Positions 10,863 through 22,856 are shown, counted from the stretch's first letter. The stretch: DNA of 64,000 nt from Serripes groenlandicus (GCA_031761405.1 JASEVX010000003.1:19248349-19312348); one strand, 5' to 3'. The notes: generated by a model from the letters alone, not told the origin. Made by a program: numbers and translations.

Positions 10863-12319
10863 AGTAGTATAGGCGTCTCTTTTGTTGTAAACAAAGATGA
10901 CGTAATCGGCGGCCATTTTGTTGACCTAGTTACTATTTATAGTATCTCATTTGCATATAAGGATTGACACGAGTGAGGACGCCATTTTGTAGTTATACAA
11001 TGACTGCGCATGTCCATTTTTGAATGTTCTATATTTAGAATGACATCATGGGTCTATATTTAGAAAGCTTTAACAATGGAGCAAGTGTTTCGGTAGCACC
11101 CTTCGGGCGAGACCACCAACGATTTGTCTCTAGCCTTCTACCAATAGATTCTAGCGGGTATGTTGTTGGAACCCTCGAAAATAATGGCGGGGAAATTCGA
11201 CCTAACCTTTGCTACATTGTTTCGGGAAACCTGACACGAGACATCCATACGACACGATATATCCCTTTAATATGTCGTATAGTCGAGCCGAAGCACGCAG
11301 TCAAACATGTATGGTAAAGCAATAAATGTAACGTCTTACCTCGAGAACGTCCAGAGTTCAAATGACAGAGATCCCGATCTATTTTTAGACTCGGTATTTC
11401 ACCATATTTTTATAAATAGATTATGTGTCATGTTCTATAAATAGATTATATGTCATTTACTATAAATAGATATTTCTAATAGTTCTATATTTAGAATGAC
11501 ATCATGGGTCTATATTTAGAAAGTGTTGGAGCTGGCGGAGAAATTCGACCTACCCTTTGCTACATTGTTTTGTAGGAATCCATACGACACGATATATCCC
11601 TTTAGTATAGTCGGCACATAGTCAAACATGTATGGCAATAAATGTAACGTCTTACCTCTAGAGCGTCCAGAGTTCAAATGACAGAGGTCCCGATCTATTT
11701 TTAGTTTCGATATTTCACAACCGCTATCGAATATTTCATCAGACCAGGTGTACCAACAATAGAGCATTGAAATGACAAAGTTAATCTCATTTAAAGGCGC
11801 CATACTGTCTGCGTCTGAACACCTGCAACGAACGTGTTAACACTTGTCTGAGAATAACACTTTACAGTGCGGTTTCAAAAGATTACCCCATATGATGAAA
11901 GTTATTATTATGCCTATACAAGAACTTGAAAAATGTCAGTGAAGTTATACACGACTTTACCAATTTGATCATATTTCAAATATATTGAGAAAAGAAGCCA
12001 ATTAAAGTTGTCAAATCGGTTTTTGTTAATTTGTATCACTATTTACGCTTTAACTTTTTTTCTTTATGCTTTAAAGTTTGATATACCGTTGGAAAGATTT
12101 CGTTGCGCCCTTTTCATATATGAAAAAAATATGATCCTACGACTATTAGTTCTCTAGTTATCGTCGTTTTAAATTATTGCTTAAAAGTGCGTCAAAAGGC
12201 TTTTTAATGCGTAAATGCCGATAGCTCCTTTATTTCTTCTCCGAATGTAGTCGTGTTTGGACCCATTGAAAAGGATTTCGGATTTTCTATCGATTGAGAT
12301 GATCTAACCGGAAGTGACG
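10863..12319 (+). repeat. Left inverted arm of the foldback element
   Basis: Pairs with 15218-13609. Carries repeated TCTATTTATAG and CTATATTTAG motifs between about 11390 and 11520. The inner end is at GGAAGTGACG. Confidence 0.9.
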
Positions 12320-13608
12320 TAATTATTTCTTAAAATGATCATATTTTCAATATTAATTAATTTGATTATTTTTTTTTTTTTTTTTTTAGGAATTCGTAAC
12401 GTGTAGCCTGCACTTATATATTGATAGCTGTTGTCATTTTCAAAAACTGAATATTGATAAAAATTTCAGCCGTTTTCGAGTTATGTAATATGAACAAAAT
12501 TTAAACAAACAAAATAAAAATATATCATTCAAAAGATGTCGTCGCGCTCTTTTCAAATCTGAAAAAAATGATGGTCCTAGGACTATTCATTCTCTAGTTA
12601 TCTCAGTTTATTTTATTTTTAAGTTTTTTAGATATATCGTAACGTATAGAAGTCACTCATATATTGATAGCTGTTGGCAAAACCTGAATATTGACAGAGT
12701 TTCGAACTCATAACCCTCATCGTATTGCTCTCAGGTGTGTTAGCATTGACCCATTATCAGAGTCATCAGATTATGTTCATTTGGTGACGGAAGTACGGAC
12801 AAAGACCTTTTGAAATGCTAAACACGATATATCCCTTTTGTATGTCATATAGTCGAGTCGAAGCACGCAGTCAAACATATATGGTAAAGCAATAAATTTA
12901 ACGTCTTACCTCTAGAACGTCCAGATCTCAAATGACCGATGCGCATGTCCCAATCTATTTTTAGATTCGATATTTTACCATCGCTATCGGATATTTCATC
13001 AGACCAGGTGTGAGAACAATATAGCATTGAAATGCCAAAGAAAACGTGGACAATGGATGAATAGACTGCTTAAAACCAAATGGCTCCACAGTGTCTGAAG
13101 AACACCTGCACGTTAACACTTGTCTGAGAATAACCCTTTACACTGCTGTTCAAAAGTTTATCCCTCATGACGAAAGTTTTTATTATGACTATACAAGCAC
13201 TTGAAAAGTGTCAGTGAAGTTATACACGACTTTACCAATTTGATCATATTTCAAATATAGAGGGAAAAGGAGCCCATTAAAGTTGTCAAATCAGTTTTTG
13301 TTAATTTATTTCACTATTTACGCTTTAACTTTTTCTCTTTATGCTACCAAATGATAGAGGACACCAAAACCTTTCATTTAAACCCGGGGTTGTAGAGAAA
13401 ATATTCAGCCGTTTTCGAGTTATGTAATATGAGAGATTTTTAAACCCCAAAAATGAACTTGCCCCGATCCTCAAGTTTGATATACCGTTGAAAAGATCTC
13501 GTTGAGCCCTTTTCATATATGAAACAAATATGATCCTAGGACTAATAGTTCTCTAGTTATCGTCGATTTAAATATTTGTTTCAAAGTGAGTCAAAAGTCT
13601 TCTTAATG
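12320..13608. repeat. Spacer of the foldback element with diverged internal repeat
   Basis: 12800-13600 resembles 11590-12190 of the left arm (same order, diverged), so the element contains three versions of its inner sequence. There is a poly-T tract at 12367-12387. No transposase gene seen. Confidence 0.75.
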
Positions 13609-15218
13609 CGTCACTTCCGGTTAGATCATCTCAATCGATAGAAAATCCGAAATCCTTTTCAATGGGTCCAAACACGACTACATTCGGAGAAGAAATAAAG
13701 GAGCTATCGGCATTTACGCATTAAAAAGCCTTTTGACGCACTTTTAAGCAATAATTTAAAACGACGATAACTAGAGAACCAATAGTCGTAGGATAATATT
13801 TTTTTCATATATGAAAAGGGCGCAACGAAATCTTTCCAACGGTATATCAAACTTTAAAGCATAAAGAAAAAAAGTTAAAGCGTAAATAGTGATACAAATT
13901 AACAAAAACCGATTTGACAACTTTAATTGGCTTCTTTTCTCAATATATTTGAAATATGATCAAATTGGTAAAGTCGTGTATAACTTCACTGACATTTTTC
14001 AAGTTCTTGTATAGGCATAATAATAACTTTCATCATATGGGGTAATCTTTTGAAACCGCACTGTAAAGTGTTATTCTCAGACAAGTGTTAACACGTTCGT
14101 TGCAGGTGTTCAGACGCAGACAGTATGGCGCCTTTAAATGAGATTAACTTTGTCATTTCAATGCTCTATTGTTGGTACACCTGGTCTGATGAAATATTCG
14201 ATAGCGGTTGTGAAATATCGAAACTAAAAATAGATCGGGACCTCTGTCATTTGAACTCTGGACGCTCTAGAGGTAAGACGTTACATTTATTGCCATACAT
14301 GTTTGACTATGTGCCGACTATACTAAAGGGATATATCGTGTCGTATGGATTCCTACAAAACAATGTAGCAAAGGGTAGGTCGAATTTCTCCGCCAGCTCC
14401 AACACTTTCTAAATATAGACCCATGATGTCATTCTAAATATAGAACTATTAGAAATATCTATTTATAGTAAATGACATATAATCTATTTATAGAACATGA
14501 CACATAATCTATTTATAAAAATATGGTGAAATACCGAGTCTAAAAATAGATCGGGATCATTCTAAATATAGAACTATTAGAAATATATATTTATAGTAAA
14601 TGACATATAATCTATTTATAGAACATGACACATAATCTATTTATAGAACATGACACATAATCTATTTATAAAAATATGGTGAAATACCGAGTCTAAAAAT
14701 AGATCGGGATCTCTGTCATTTGAACTCTGGACGTTCTCGAGGTAAGACGTTACATTTATTGCTTTACCATACATGTTTGACTGCGTGCTTCGGCTCGACT
14801 ATACGACATATTAAAGGGATATATCGTGTCGTATGGATGTCTCGTGTCAGGTTTCCCGAAACAATGTAGCAAAGGTTAGGTCGAATTTCCCCGCCATTAT
14901 TTTCGAGGGTTCCAACAACATACCCGCTAGAATCTATTGGTACAAGGCTAGAGACAAATCGTTGGTGGTCTCGCCCGAAGGGTGCTACCGAAACACTTGC
15001 TCCATTGTTAAAGCTTTCTAAATATAGACCCATGATGTCATTCTAAATATAGAACATTCAAAAATGGACATGCGCAGTCATTGTATAACTACAAAATGGC
15101 GTCCTCACTCGTGTCAATCCTTATATGCAAATGAGATACTATAAATAGTAACTAGGTCAACAAAATGGCCGCCGATTACGTCATCTTTGTTTACAACCAA
15201 AGAGACGCCTATACTACT
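13609..15218 (-). repeat. Right inverted arm of the foldback element
   Basis: Pairs with the left arm. The block with CTATTTATAGAACATGACAC occurs twice here (about 14425-14560 and 14562-14720) and once in the left arm. Confidence 0.9.
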
Positions 15219-15427
15219 ATTAAACTTTTAGAGGTTTACCACAATTTTGCCCTGGTGTAAATGCCTAGATCAACTTACTGTTACAATTGTTTATAGAAAA
15301 GACTTGATTATGATACCTTTAAAGTGAAAAATATATTTCCATTGTTTTAGGTATTTGATTTTTAATTATCGTAATTGCGATGATATCATAAACACCTACG
15401 GGTCACTTTATGGATTTCTCCAATCTA
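15219..15427. repeat. Segment D1 continued, right of the foldback element
   Basis: Starts with the right ATTAAA duplication and continues the match to 61511-61713. Confidence 0.8.
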
Positions 15428-16449
15428 CAAGAGAAAGTTGATGCAAGGCATCAATGTCGCCGGAAAAGACTGCATTGATTTATTTATGTATTCTTGACTT
15501 TCCTTAGTCTATTCAAACATTTGCTTATAAGTTTTATATTCATACCTATACATTAGGGTATCTATAAAAAATTAACGAAATGTGAACACATTTATCTTGG
15601 CTTAAATTTAATTTTGCTGTTGTTACTTATTTAAATAATAGTATTCATTCATATAATTTCAATGTTTGTCAATCTTATTCGAATCACAAGGTAAATATCC
15701 TGGTATTGCTTTAAAGGGAGGTAATTTGAATAAAACAAAAGTCTTCAAAAGGAGAAATATATCAGCATTACCGTCTAGAGTTTAAATGGTTCTATTGTTT
15801 GTGGATTTAAAAATGTTCTTTTTTTCTTATTTCTACATGTACAACGAAATATTGCGGCTTCTCTTTGACGCTTTGCGTCAAACATTCGTCTTGTACTTGT
15901 CTAAAATAAAATAATATCACTCGCTTTTTCATATCGAAATGCGCATGCGCGAAAATCGATGTTAAAGGTCACGAAACTACACAACAGAATAGGGTCTATA
16001 TTTAGCTTAGAAACAGTTCCTACTTTAGATATTCATGGATTAACATTATTAAATGAATTCTACACAAATCAAGACATCTCTTTGAACATGAAAACAACAT
16101 TTAGTAAGTTAAAATTGCTATTAAAAGGAGAATCCGAAATTGACCTCAATGATGACACATAAGAGTCTGCATTAGGGGGTGTTGGTTCACGTCTTGAAGG
16201 GATCACTTTTGTCTTCGTTAATAAGACAAAAAACTTAAATGCGAGTGAAATAAAAAAAAATGCAAACATTAAAAAATCGGAATATTTATTTCATTTTAGA
16301 TGTGTCATTTATTAGTGTTCGTAAACAACCACAATTGTAATATGTTCAAATCATCTAGATGTGTTTCTTTCTAATAATAAGCCGCCCTCCCATGTGATTT
16401 CCGAAAACCTATTAAAAATAGAAGTCGCGGGCTTCTGCCCGGCGACTAA
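15428..16449. mobile_element. 1,022-bp segment absent from the paralogous locus; Helitron-like 3' end
   Basis: Flanking bases CCAATCTA and TAAATAGG are adjacent in the paralogue (61706-61721). The right end reads CGGGC-TTCT-GCCCG, a short GC-rich hairpin, then GCGACTAA, and the gap falls between A and T. CTRR after a hairpin and A/T insertion are Helitron features. The left end is CAAGAG rather than the usual TC, so the assignment is weak and a deletion in the paralogue cannot be excluded. A 67-codon open frame at 15959-16162 has no recognised domain. Confidence 0.6.
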
Positions 16450-16940
16450 TAAATAGGTTGATCATGTAAGCAGTGAGTGTAATGTATCATTATATCAATT
16501 GGTATTTTCAACTGGTTGCTTATGTAAGTTAAAAAGTTAATAATAAGACATGGAAACTTTTTAGGCTAAATTAGAAGCTGTATTGGTTTGAAAAATGATA
16601 ATTCTTTTATTAATAAACTTTGTTGAACGTTTTTAATTTATGTTTAGTTTTTGTTATGTTACGATCAATAATAATTTAGCTGCCCCCTCCCCCCGCCCTT
16701 TCCTTCGTGTAGAAGCAACTACAGCTATTGATTGTTTACAAGGTAGAATGGCTCATGGTGATCAATTCATCTTTTCCATACCTTGAATTCATCTCTATTC
16801 AATAGTTAGGATTGTGTTCATATGCTACAGGGTGCGTATTTTTTTTATTTTTTTTTTGCTCAGCAGAAATGACTCAAGTTGATCTATTCTAATTACCTAT
16901 GCCCGTCTTACGTTGACGTTTGGTTTCAAGCAACATCTCA
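16450..16940. repeat. Segment D1, right part
   Basis: Matches 61714-62165 with small indels, ending near GCCCGTCTTACGTTGA. No gene seen. Confidence 0.8.
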
Positions 16941-17839
16941 TTCAAAACCACTTGATCAAATTCAACCAAACTCTACAGTAATGTTTATTTGGTAGTCTTT
17001 TTTTCCATTTCTATTTCAAAAGATTAAATTATATGAAGAACTTTTGTTTTTAATGGCATCAGAAATTAACGAAATCGCCAAAACTTTAAAGTTCTTCTCC
17101 TCTAAATATGCTTGTCTGATTCCAATATAATTTTGTTTCAAAACCAGTTGATCAATTTCAACCTAAACTCCACTACAATTATTTCTTTGGTGATCTTCTC
17201 TCAAAGTTGTTCAAATATAAAACATTTTCCCACATATTACACATCTGAGGTAGACGACTTCGAAAACATCTTTGCAAAAATGTGGTAAACCTCTAAAATG
17301 TAAGTATAATCATTGAAAAGATTTGAAAATATTGAGGCAAACGGGGAAATTGAGCAATTTCGCATTTGGCCACAATGTTTTCAAAAGTGATTTGATTCAT
17401 AGACGTCAGAAAACGTATTTATGTGGAAAGGGGTTACATTTTACGAAGAAATTGGGTCTTATCAGAAAAGAGGGAAATGCCAAAACTTTGAAATTCTTTT
17501 CGTCTGAGCACGCTTGTCTGATTCCAAGATAATATGGTAAAATTGTTTCTTATGTGACCCTCTACCAAAAGGATAGTATAATAATCAAATAACATTGAAA
17601 ACAGGGCGGCTCATTTAGAGCAATTTCTCCTTTTATCAAAAGTCGTCTGTTGCACCTGAATCAATTTAAAGAGCGTTTAGCTCTATCGTACTTCCTTTTT
17701 GCTGCATTCTCCAGCAGTTTTTGTACCTGTACTTTGTGAAGAGTGGAGAAGGGCTACACATGGGGTTAGTTGTTCAATTAATAATCTCCGCTTTTCGGAG
17801 CAATCCTTGACCTTTCCTTGCTAAACGAATTGTAAGTAG
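16941..17839. other. Intergenic with an inverted, diverged fragment of segment D
   Basis: 17290-17535 resembles the reverse complement of 10640-10860: GAGGCAAACGGGGAAATTG then GCCACAATGTTTTCAAA and AAATTGGGTCTTATCAGAAA. 17600-17660 is another MITE fragment. No gene seen. Confidence 0.55.
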
Positions 17840-17847
17840 TATAAAAG
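17840..17847 (+). promoter_or_regulatory. TATA box of the cysteine-rich protein gene
   Basis: TATAAAAG lies 179 bases before the first usable ATG (18026). The leader between them contains only one two-codon upstream reading frame (ATGTAA near 17966). TATA identity is by sequence only. Confidence 0.5.
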
Positions 17848-18025
17848 GTAACCAACAAGGTTCACCTAAGCTCTCTTACGGAAACAGCTTGTGGGACCAC
17901 CAATAACTCGAGACCCTCTGGGACTACTTTCGCTAACGAAAAGGCTGATTTGCAGGCTCGAGTGTGATGTAACACCACAACCGAAAATTTTCGAAAAAGT
18001 ACTTACTCTGCACTATTACATTGAG

Positions 18026-18385
18026 ATGGGATATGGAGGTATATGTCTTTTAATTTCTGTCAGTTTCAGCATTTTTTTATCAATTATTTGCGTTTATTTG
18101 TAAAGTTTTGCAGGACTATTATCTGCTGCCGGATGCCTAAATACATCCAATTTGACTCTATATTTAGTTACCAATAAAGGTAAAGATGTCACATCATGTA
18201 CACCTTATGATTGTTATTCATGCGGGCTGTTTTGGATAATTCGGCACGAGGTTTCCGGAACCTATCAATGTTATCTATCGCTTAACCGGGATACGATATC
18301 ATGTCCTTCTTTCGGTGTGAAAGACTTTGAAGGCGTGTATCAATTTTTCCCTTTTCCACGGTGTTTTCAAATGTCCTGTGCCTGA
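18026..18385 (+). CDS. Small cysteine-rich protein of unknown function (two exons, copy II)
   Basis: Proposed exons are 18026-18038 and 18114-18385, joined across a 75-base intron with GTATATG donor and TTTTGCAG acceptor, giving 94 aa with eight cysteines. Exon 2 contains TSCTPYDCYSCG, TYQCYLS and PRCFQMSCA. I do not recognise the family. Only reading phase 1 is open through exon 2, which supports the join. A catch is that the model lacks a signal peptide, while reading straight into the intron gives a hydrophobic stretch (MGYGGICLLISVSFS and on) that stops before exon 2. The real 5' end may therefore differ. Copies I and III are broken. It is convergent with the lectin gene in all copies. 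The frame could be a chance survivor, but eight cysteines in 94 residues suggest a folded extracellular peptide. Confidence 0.45.
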
Positions 18386-19744
18386 GAGGGCTCAACATTA
18401 TTTCACGTTTAAGGGCAATAATGTAAATTGAACAATCTTATATTTGTTAATGCTTTAATTGAAAAGAAGAAAAGTAAGAGTATTATATTCATAACCAGAA
18501 CTTCAGGCAAATCTCTGTTTATATTTTACGCCTTCATTTCAATACCATTCTGTTTGATAGACGGCCGTTGTTTTAAACAGCACATCAATAAGTACCTCTT
18601 CTTACTATACTAACTACAAACGGAAGTTCTCGGTTAAACTCGCAAGGCTATTATAGGCTGACGTTTTTAACCGAGTAGGACCGGAATGTTCTTACAAATT
18701 GTTTTTTATGACAGAAATGCTTTCAAAAAGAAGAAGGAAGACAATTGATTACAGATATATCAAGCCATGTTTCAGTAAATCACATCTTCAGTAATTTTAA
18801 CAGCATATCGAGGGCTTGGCGTGGAACGGTTGTAACTAAAATTGGTATATTTTTAACAAGGTTCATCACCTCACCGTAAAGTCTTTATAAGCGTTAAATC
18901 TTTTGTTCTTGGTAAACAATAAACATTTAGGTGCCATTGCTCGTTCTGAGCAATGGCACATAAATTTGCATTGTTTACAAAGGTGTCAAAATTGCCCCTA
19001 AATCCGGGTTTTCAAAATAGTATTTTAATTACCACCTTTTCACGCCAAGCCCTCGATATACCAAGTTGGATCGGCTTGGGTCTTAGTGCAGTCGGGTCAG
19101 ATTATTCCCCTTTTACAATGCAAATATAATTTAAACATGTGTGAATGCGTTGCGAATTTTGAATGGCTCTGATCAGAATACCATTGGTTAAACAAAAAAT
19201 ATAATTCGTAGCTTTTCAGTCGAAGTTCTTCCCCTGACACTTACTACTTTCAGTCACTCTACAAGAGATATGGCTAGATTGTTTTTAAAAAATAAGGAAA
19301 TATCACAATATTTTCTTCCTAATCGTAGCATCGTACTTCCAAATGTTCAGATACAAATAATCCATGTTTTCGTCCAATTCATGTAATATGAAGTCATGAA
19401 TGTTTAAAATAAGCATATCGATAGAAAAAGATAAAATTCGTAAAGACAAGTTTTCCTGTGACATGGTTCAACAAATATTATTCCTTTCCATGATAGGGAA
19501 AGATTCAGCCGCATAATGCAGAAGATGACTTTAAAATCATTATCGGAAAATGAGAAATTGTTCAAATTGATCATTTTCAGCTTTTAAAACAATATCTTTA
19601 ACTCTGCATCAATTGTTTTACCATAAAATATCAAGATCTTTCAATATTATTCTCAGGTGTTTTCAAAGTAGACGACTGTAATAATGACATATCATGTAAA
19701 GGGATAAATAAACCCGTTGTCGATCGGTCCAATGATGAGCGTGT
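18386..19744. repeat. Shared 3' flank, copy II
   Basis: Aligns with 243-1476 and, inverted, with 8535-9340. Contains the MITE at 18808-19056. Confidence 0.8.
18808..19056. mobile_element. TA-flanked MITE with nested palindrome (copy II)
   Basis: Same element as 667-916 at the same paralogous position, with TA at 18806-18807 and 19057-19058. The inner hairpin centre is CATTGCTCGTTCTGAGCAATG. The insertion therefore predates the split of copies I and II. Confidence 0.85.
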
Positions 19745-20195
19745 TTAACGAGGACATGCCATCCAGTTGACGGACAAATAACGTAGACTATCGTGTTTGC
19801 CAGAGGTGGAGATCTTAACACGCATGTAGGTGCGCGTCCTTTTAATGACCCGGGTGCTAAATCGCTCGTTGTGGTTCCTGGAAGATTCTAGCTTCTGGAT
19901 TCCGGTTACGACGGCTGGTGCCCGCCTGAAGTGGGGACTGAACAGGATTGTACGGTAGATGTATCGTCTGTTCGAGTTAACGTGACCGCCGACGAACGTT
20001 CCGGACTGACATTTCAATGAGTAGACATCTTGGTTGGGGTAGTGGTGGTGGTGGTGGTAGTGGTGGTGGTGGTAGTGGTGGTGGTGGTAGTGGTAGTGAT
20101 ACCAGCCAACGGACTTTCCCGTCCCCTCCATCTTGGCCATATCGGTCTCGGCATTTGCATTGTGATCGTCTTGGTCAGCAGGGCGCATTTTTTGA
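19745..20195 (-). CDS. H-type lectin domain exon of lectin 2
   Basis: The acceptor CTTCAG sits just above 20195 and the stop is at 19745-19747. The start phase (2) fits exon 2 at 38620-38439, giving a 228-aa protein with exon 1 at 41394-41341. It encodes a His/Tyr run of 23 residues, longer than in lectin 1, then CQSGTF, RAPAVV and the closing LSVNW-x-A-C. Most differences from lectin 1 are substitutions and there are no stops or frameshifts, which suggests selection or recent duplication. The intron between this exon and exon 2 is 18.2 kb because of insertions. If splicing across it fails, this exon is dead despite its open frame. Confidence 0.7.
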
Positions 20196-20294
20196 CTGAA
20201 GTAATAATAATAATGAAAATAATAATAAAAGTAATAACGAGCATAGCTCGTTATGAGGTTTAACCTTTATAAGGGGAAATTTACTATATTCAGT

Positions 20295-20927
20295 ATGGAA
20301 AAAAATTGGGTGCAAAGATACTACGGCCCAGCTCATGAAATCCAAATGAAATTACATAGAACAAAGCAGGGAACCATGGCCGACATTTATTCATATCCGG
20401 CCGACGTCACATCCGTCCAAATCAAGCTGGTTCCCGAGATAACGACAATAACTGTTTTGTTTACAGTAAAGGCTGATAACCAGAACCTATCGGCTACGAT
20501 TCCCTTTGTTTTAGGTAAGAATTTTTATCTCTCGTTTTCGTAACATATATTAACACAGACAATATCATTTTGGCGTTCTTGTAGGTAAAGATATAAGATC
20601 TAGCTGTATTGTAAATTTGAATGTTTTGCATTCATTGACGGATGTTCCTGGCGATGGAATAACTGTCTGATCTAAGATGCTCTTCGTGGTAAATTTGTTT
20701 CACTAGATCAATGGCAATGCTTCACAAACCTACTAAAGTCGTCAGTCCTTCTGACAAAACTCCTTTGGACGGTCAAAGATCGATGCAAAAATTGGTTGAA
20801 CATACACCCTGTGTCAGACACAAATCAGAGACATGTATTTATGTCTCTGCCCAAATACACCAAAACAATGTTCATGTTTGTGACAGACAACAAATATAAG
20901 ATGAAAGGTGGGATATTTTGCCATTAA
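20295..20927 (+). CDS. Unrecognised two-exon gene at the left end of the insertion
   Basis: Exon 1 is 20295-20514 and exon 2 is 20707-20927, with a GTAAGA donor and a TTTCACTAG acceptor. The product is 146 aa. Phase 1 joins exactly and exon 2 stays open for 72 codons to TAA. The protein begins MEKNWVQRYYGPAHEIQ, has a hydrophobic beta-like middle (TTITVLFTV), and contains FTNLLKSS and LLWTVKDRC later. No family is recognised and no signal peptide is seen. The frame continues upstream to 20253 without a stop, so the start could be earlier. It lies only 57 bases inside the insertion boundary, so it may be cargo or part of the mobile element. The joined frame is the only evidence. Confidence 0.4.
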
Positions 20928-21412
20928 ACTGCAAAAGTTTCTTTTAAATTCTTAATTCCTTTATTCTAGCTATCACTATTTGTTTCGTTAGTGATCCGGA
21001 ACTCCCACGCTTACTCTATAATGTAAGAAATAAATATGACCCTATATAAGTCCCTATGCATAAATATCACAAAAATAGCACATAAGAAAGTAAATCTATT
21101 TTTAGAAGTGTTCTTCGAAGTTCTCGAGGGCAGATTGTTTACACATTTAATGACGTAATATCTTACGTGTCTACTGCATGGCATCCACTTCATTTTTTAG
21201 TGGTGAACACATTTGCAATGTGGATGGAATATTTAAGACTAATGGCTAATCAGGTAAAACTAACAGCTTTTTAGGCGAAAAGAACCCAAGAAGAAACGTC
21301 CCCAGTGTATTCAAGAGACATATCGGGTGTCCAAAAAAGGAAGTTTGAACAAGTTTTCTAAAAGACTTGACTGGAGACACATATCCGTGGCCGAGACGGA
21401 TTTATATAGGCA
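20928..21412. other. No gene seen
   Basis: AT-rich sequence, no repeat or open frame worth calling. Confidence 0.5.
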
Positions 21413-21495
21413 TGCCTTGTAAACAAAATTTTAAAAAATGTTTTTACAATTGATAAAAGGATGTGATAATCAAAAATTAATGTTTACAAGGCACA
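21413..21495. repeat. Imperfect inverted repeat
   Basis: GCATGCCTTGTAAACA pairs with TGTTTACAAGGCACATTGC around an AT-rich loop. Confidence 0.6.
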
Positions 21496-21497
21496 TT

Positions 21498-22013
21498 GCA
21501 TGGACGGTAGCCAGAAATCTCGACCCAAAGAATTCTCGACCCCATTATCGGATTATATATTATAGGTGTGAATGGATGGTTTAACACACAGGTGTCATAA
21601 ACAAAAGACTGATTATTGATACTTACTTACCTGTTGATTGATTATTTAAATGATCTTGATGTGTTCTAAATAGTTAATCTGCTGCAGACGACTTTGAAAA
21701 CATTTGGTGAGAAAAGGAGAATATGTACACGACAGGTTGACTTCTGGCTAAGGTATAGTTATATTAATGAATAAGGAAGATTGTGAGAAAAGGAGGAAAT
21801 TTCCTCTATCAAACAATACTTCAAATCTTAAGAATACTTTGAAAACCATGATATAGGATAATTTATAACAATGTTGAAACATACATCATTATTACATTAA
21901 TCATTATCTAAATGTAGTGATTATACAACAAAAGAACCATCATCCATTCACACCTATATAAACTGGGATCTAAATTGGGGTCGAGAATTCTGGAAGCCGT
22001 CAGGACCACTGCG
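21498..22013. mobile_element. MITE-like segment with ~65-bp imperfect inverted ends
   Basis: The left end (CCAGAAATCTCGACCC, later TATAGGTGTGAATGGATGG) pairs with the right end (CCATCCATTCACACCTATA, later GGGGTCGAGAATTCTGGAAG). No target duplication was identified. The interior includes a fragment of the palindromic MITE family at 21677-21730. Confidence 0.55.
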
Positions 22014-22856
22014 ATGCTTTAAAAGAATCCACCCTGCAGCTAAACATCATTCAAGTAAGTATAAAAACATCTTGCAAAACAGTTAAATCTTAAGAATTAG
22101 AAAATGCACAATTGATTTTAATTCAAAAGCATTGTGAGAAGTATAATTGCATATTGTCAACAATTTGACCTTTTTTCACAACATCATATGCTGTAAGGTC
22201 AAATGTCATCTTCATAAGATAAACACAAATGTAAGTTACATCTGTATCATCAGTAATTATAATAATCCTATGTCAATTAAAATGTTGATTTATCTTTGAT
22301 TGTCAACAATATCTGTATAAACCCCTCAATGGCTACTTTTTCTGAACACAAGTGGGGAATTGGCCCTTTTTCAAAAAATTTTAGAAGCATCTTTGCCCAA
22401 ATATACTCAAATGAAAAATGTATAAAAATACCAAAATACACCGGAATCCTCAAAGTCTACCTAATTCTTAAAAAAATGCCCCAAATATCTGAATCAGAAT
22501 TCAGTGAAGATTGGGATTTTCCGCACAAATTGGGCGAGAACTGGTTGTATCTCCAGAACATTGAGCGTGATTAATATAAGATTAAAGCTTGTTTCACAAT
22601 TGATGTAAAAAAGATAAGTTTAAAGTCACTGGTTTAAAGGAATAATTTAGATAAGACTGCACAGGGGTACAAACTGGTCTAAAACAAAACTGGTTGCAGA
22701 ACCCAAAGCTTGGCTTTTTGACATAACTAATATACATGTATATTGTTTTCAATTCTGGTCTATTTTTTAAATATTAGGCTATTTAAAAGGAAAAAGGTAT
22801 AAATAGTGTTTGTAATCTCATTCTTTAATTTATCATTTCATTTTATATAATATTAG
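22014..22856. other. No gene called
   Basis: AT-rich. An open frame of 92 codons at 22296-22574 has no recognisable domain and low-complexity composition. Confidence 0.5.

Larger units (their letters stand above)
10863..15218. mobile_element. 4,356-bp foldback DNA element with ~1.5-kb inverted arms
   Basis: The ends are perfect inverted repeats starting AGTAGTATAGGCGTCTC, flanked by ATTAAA at 10857-10862 and 15219-15224. The paralogous locus at 61505-61510 has one ATTAAA and no insert. The left arm is 10863-12319 and the right arm 13609-15218. They are almost identical over most of their length; the right arm is longer because of a ~150-bp tandem duplication near 14540-14700. The spacer 12320-13608 holds a third, more diverged copy of the inner arm (12800-13600). 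Arms contain mirrored open frames of 89 aa (11048-11317 and 14764-15033) and 95 aa (11516-11803 and 14125-14412) with no recognised domain. No transposase is visible, so it looks non-autonomous. If the duplication is read as TTAA, piggyBac- or Kolobok-like mobilisation is possible. Confidence 0.9.

Noticed and set aside
11048..11317. 89-codon frame mirrored at 14764-15033, and 95-codon frame mirrored at 11516-11803 and 14125-14412
   Set aside because: Their conservation is explained by near-identity of the inverted arms. No domain, and the third copy (12845-13027) is diverged. Not called as genes.
20037..20100. Plus-strand frame reading as Gly4Ser-like repeats, as in engineered linkers
   Set aside because: It is the complement of the natural His/Tyr run of the lectin 2 exon on the minus strand; lectin 1 has a related tract.
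22296..22574. 92-codon open frame in the insertion
   Set aside because: No recognisable domain, Lys/Ile-rich AT-driven composition, no splice partner found, and it sits among repeats.
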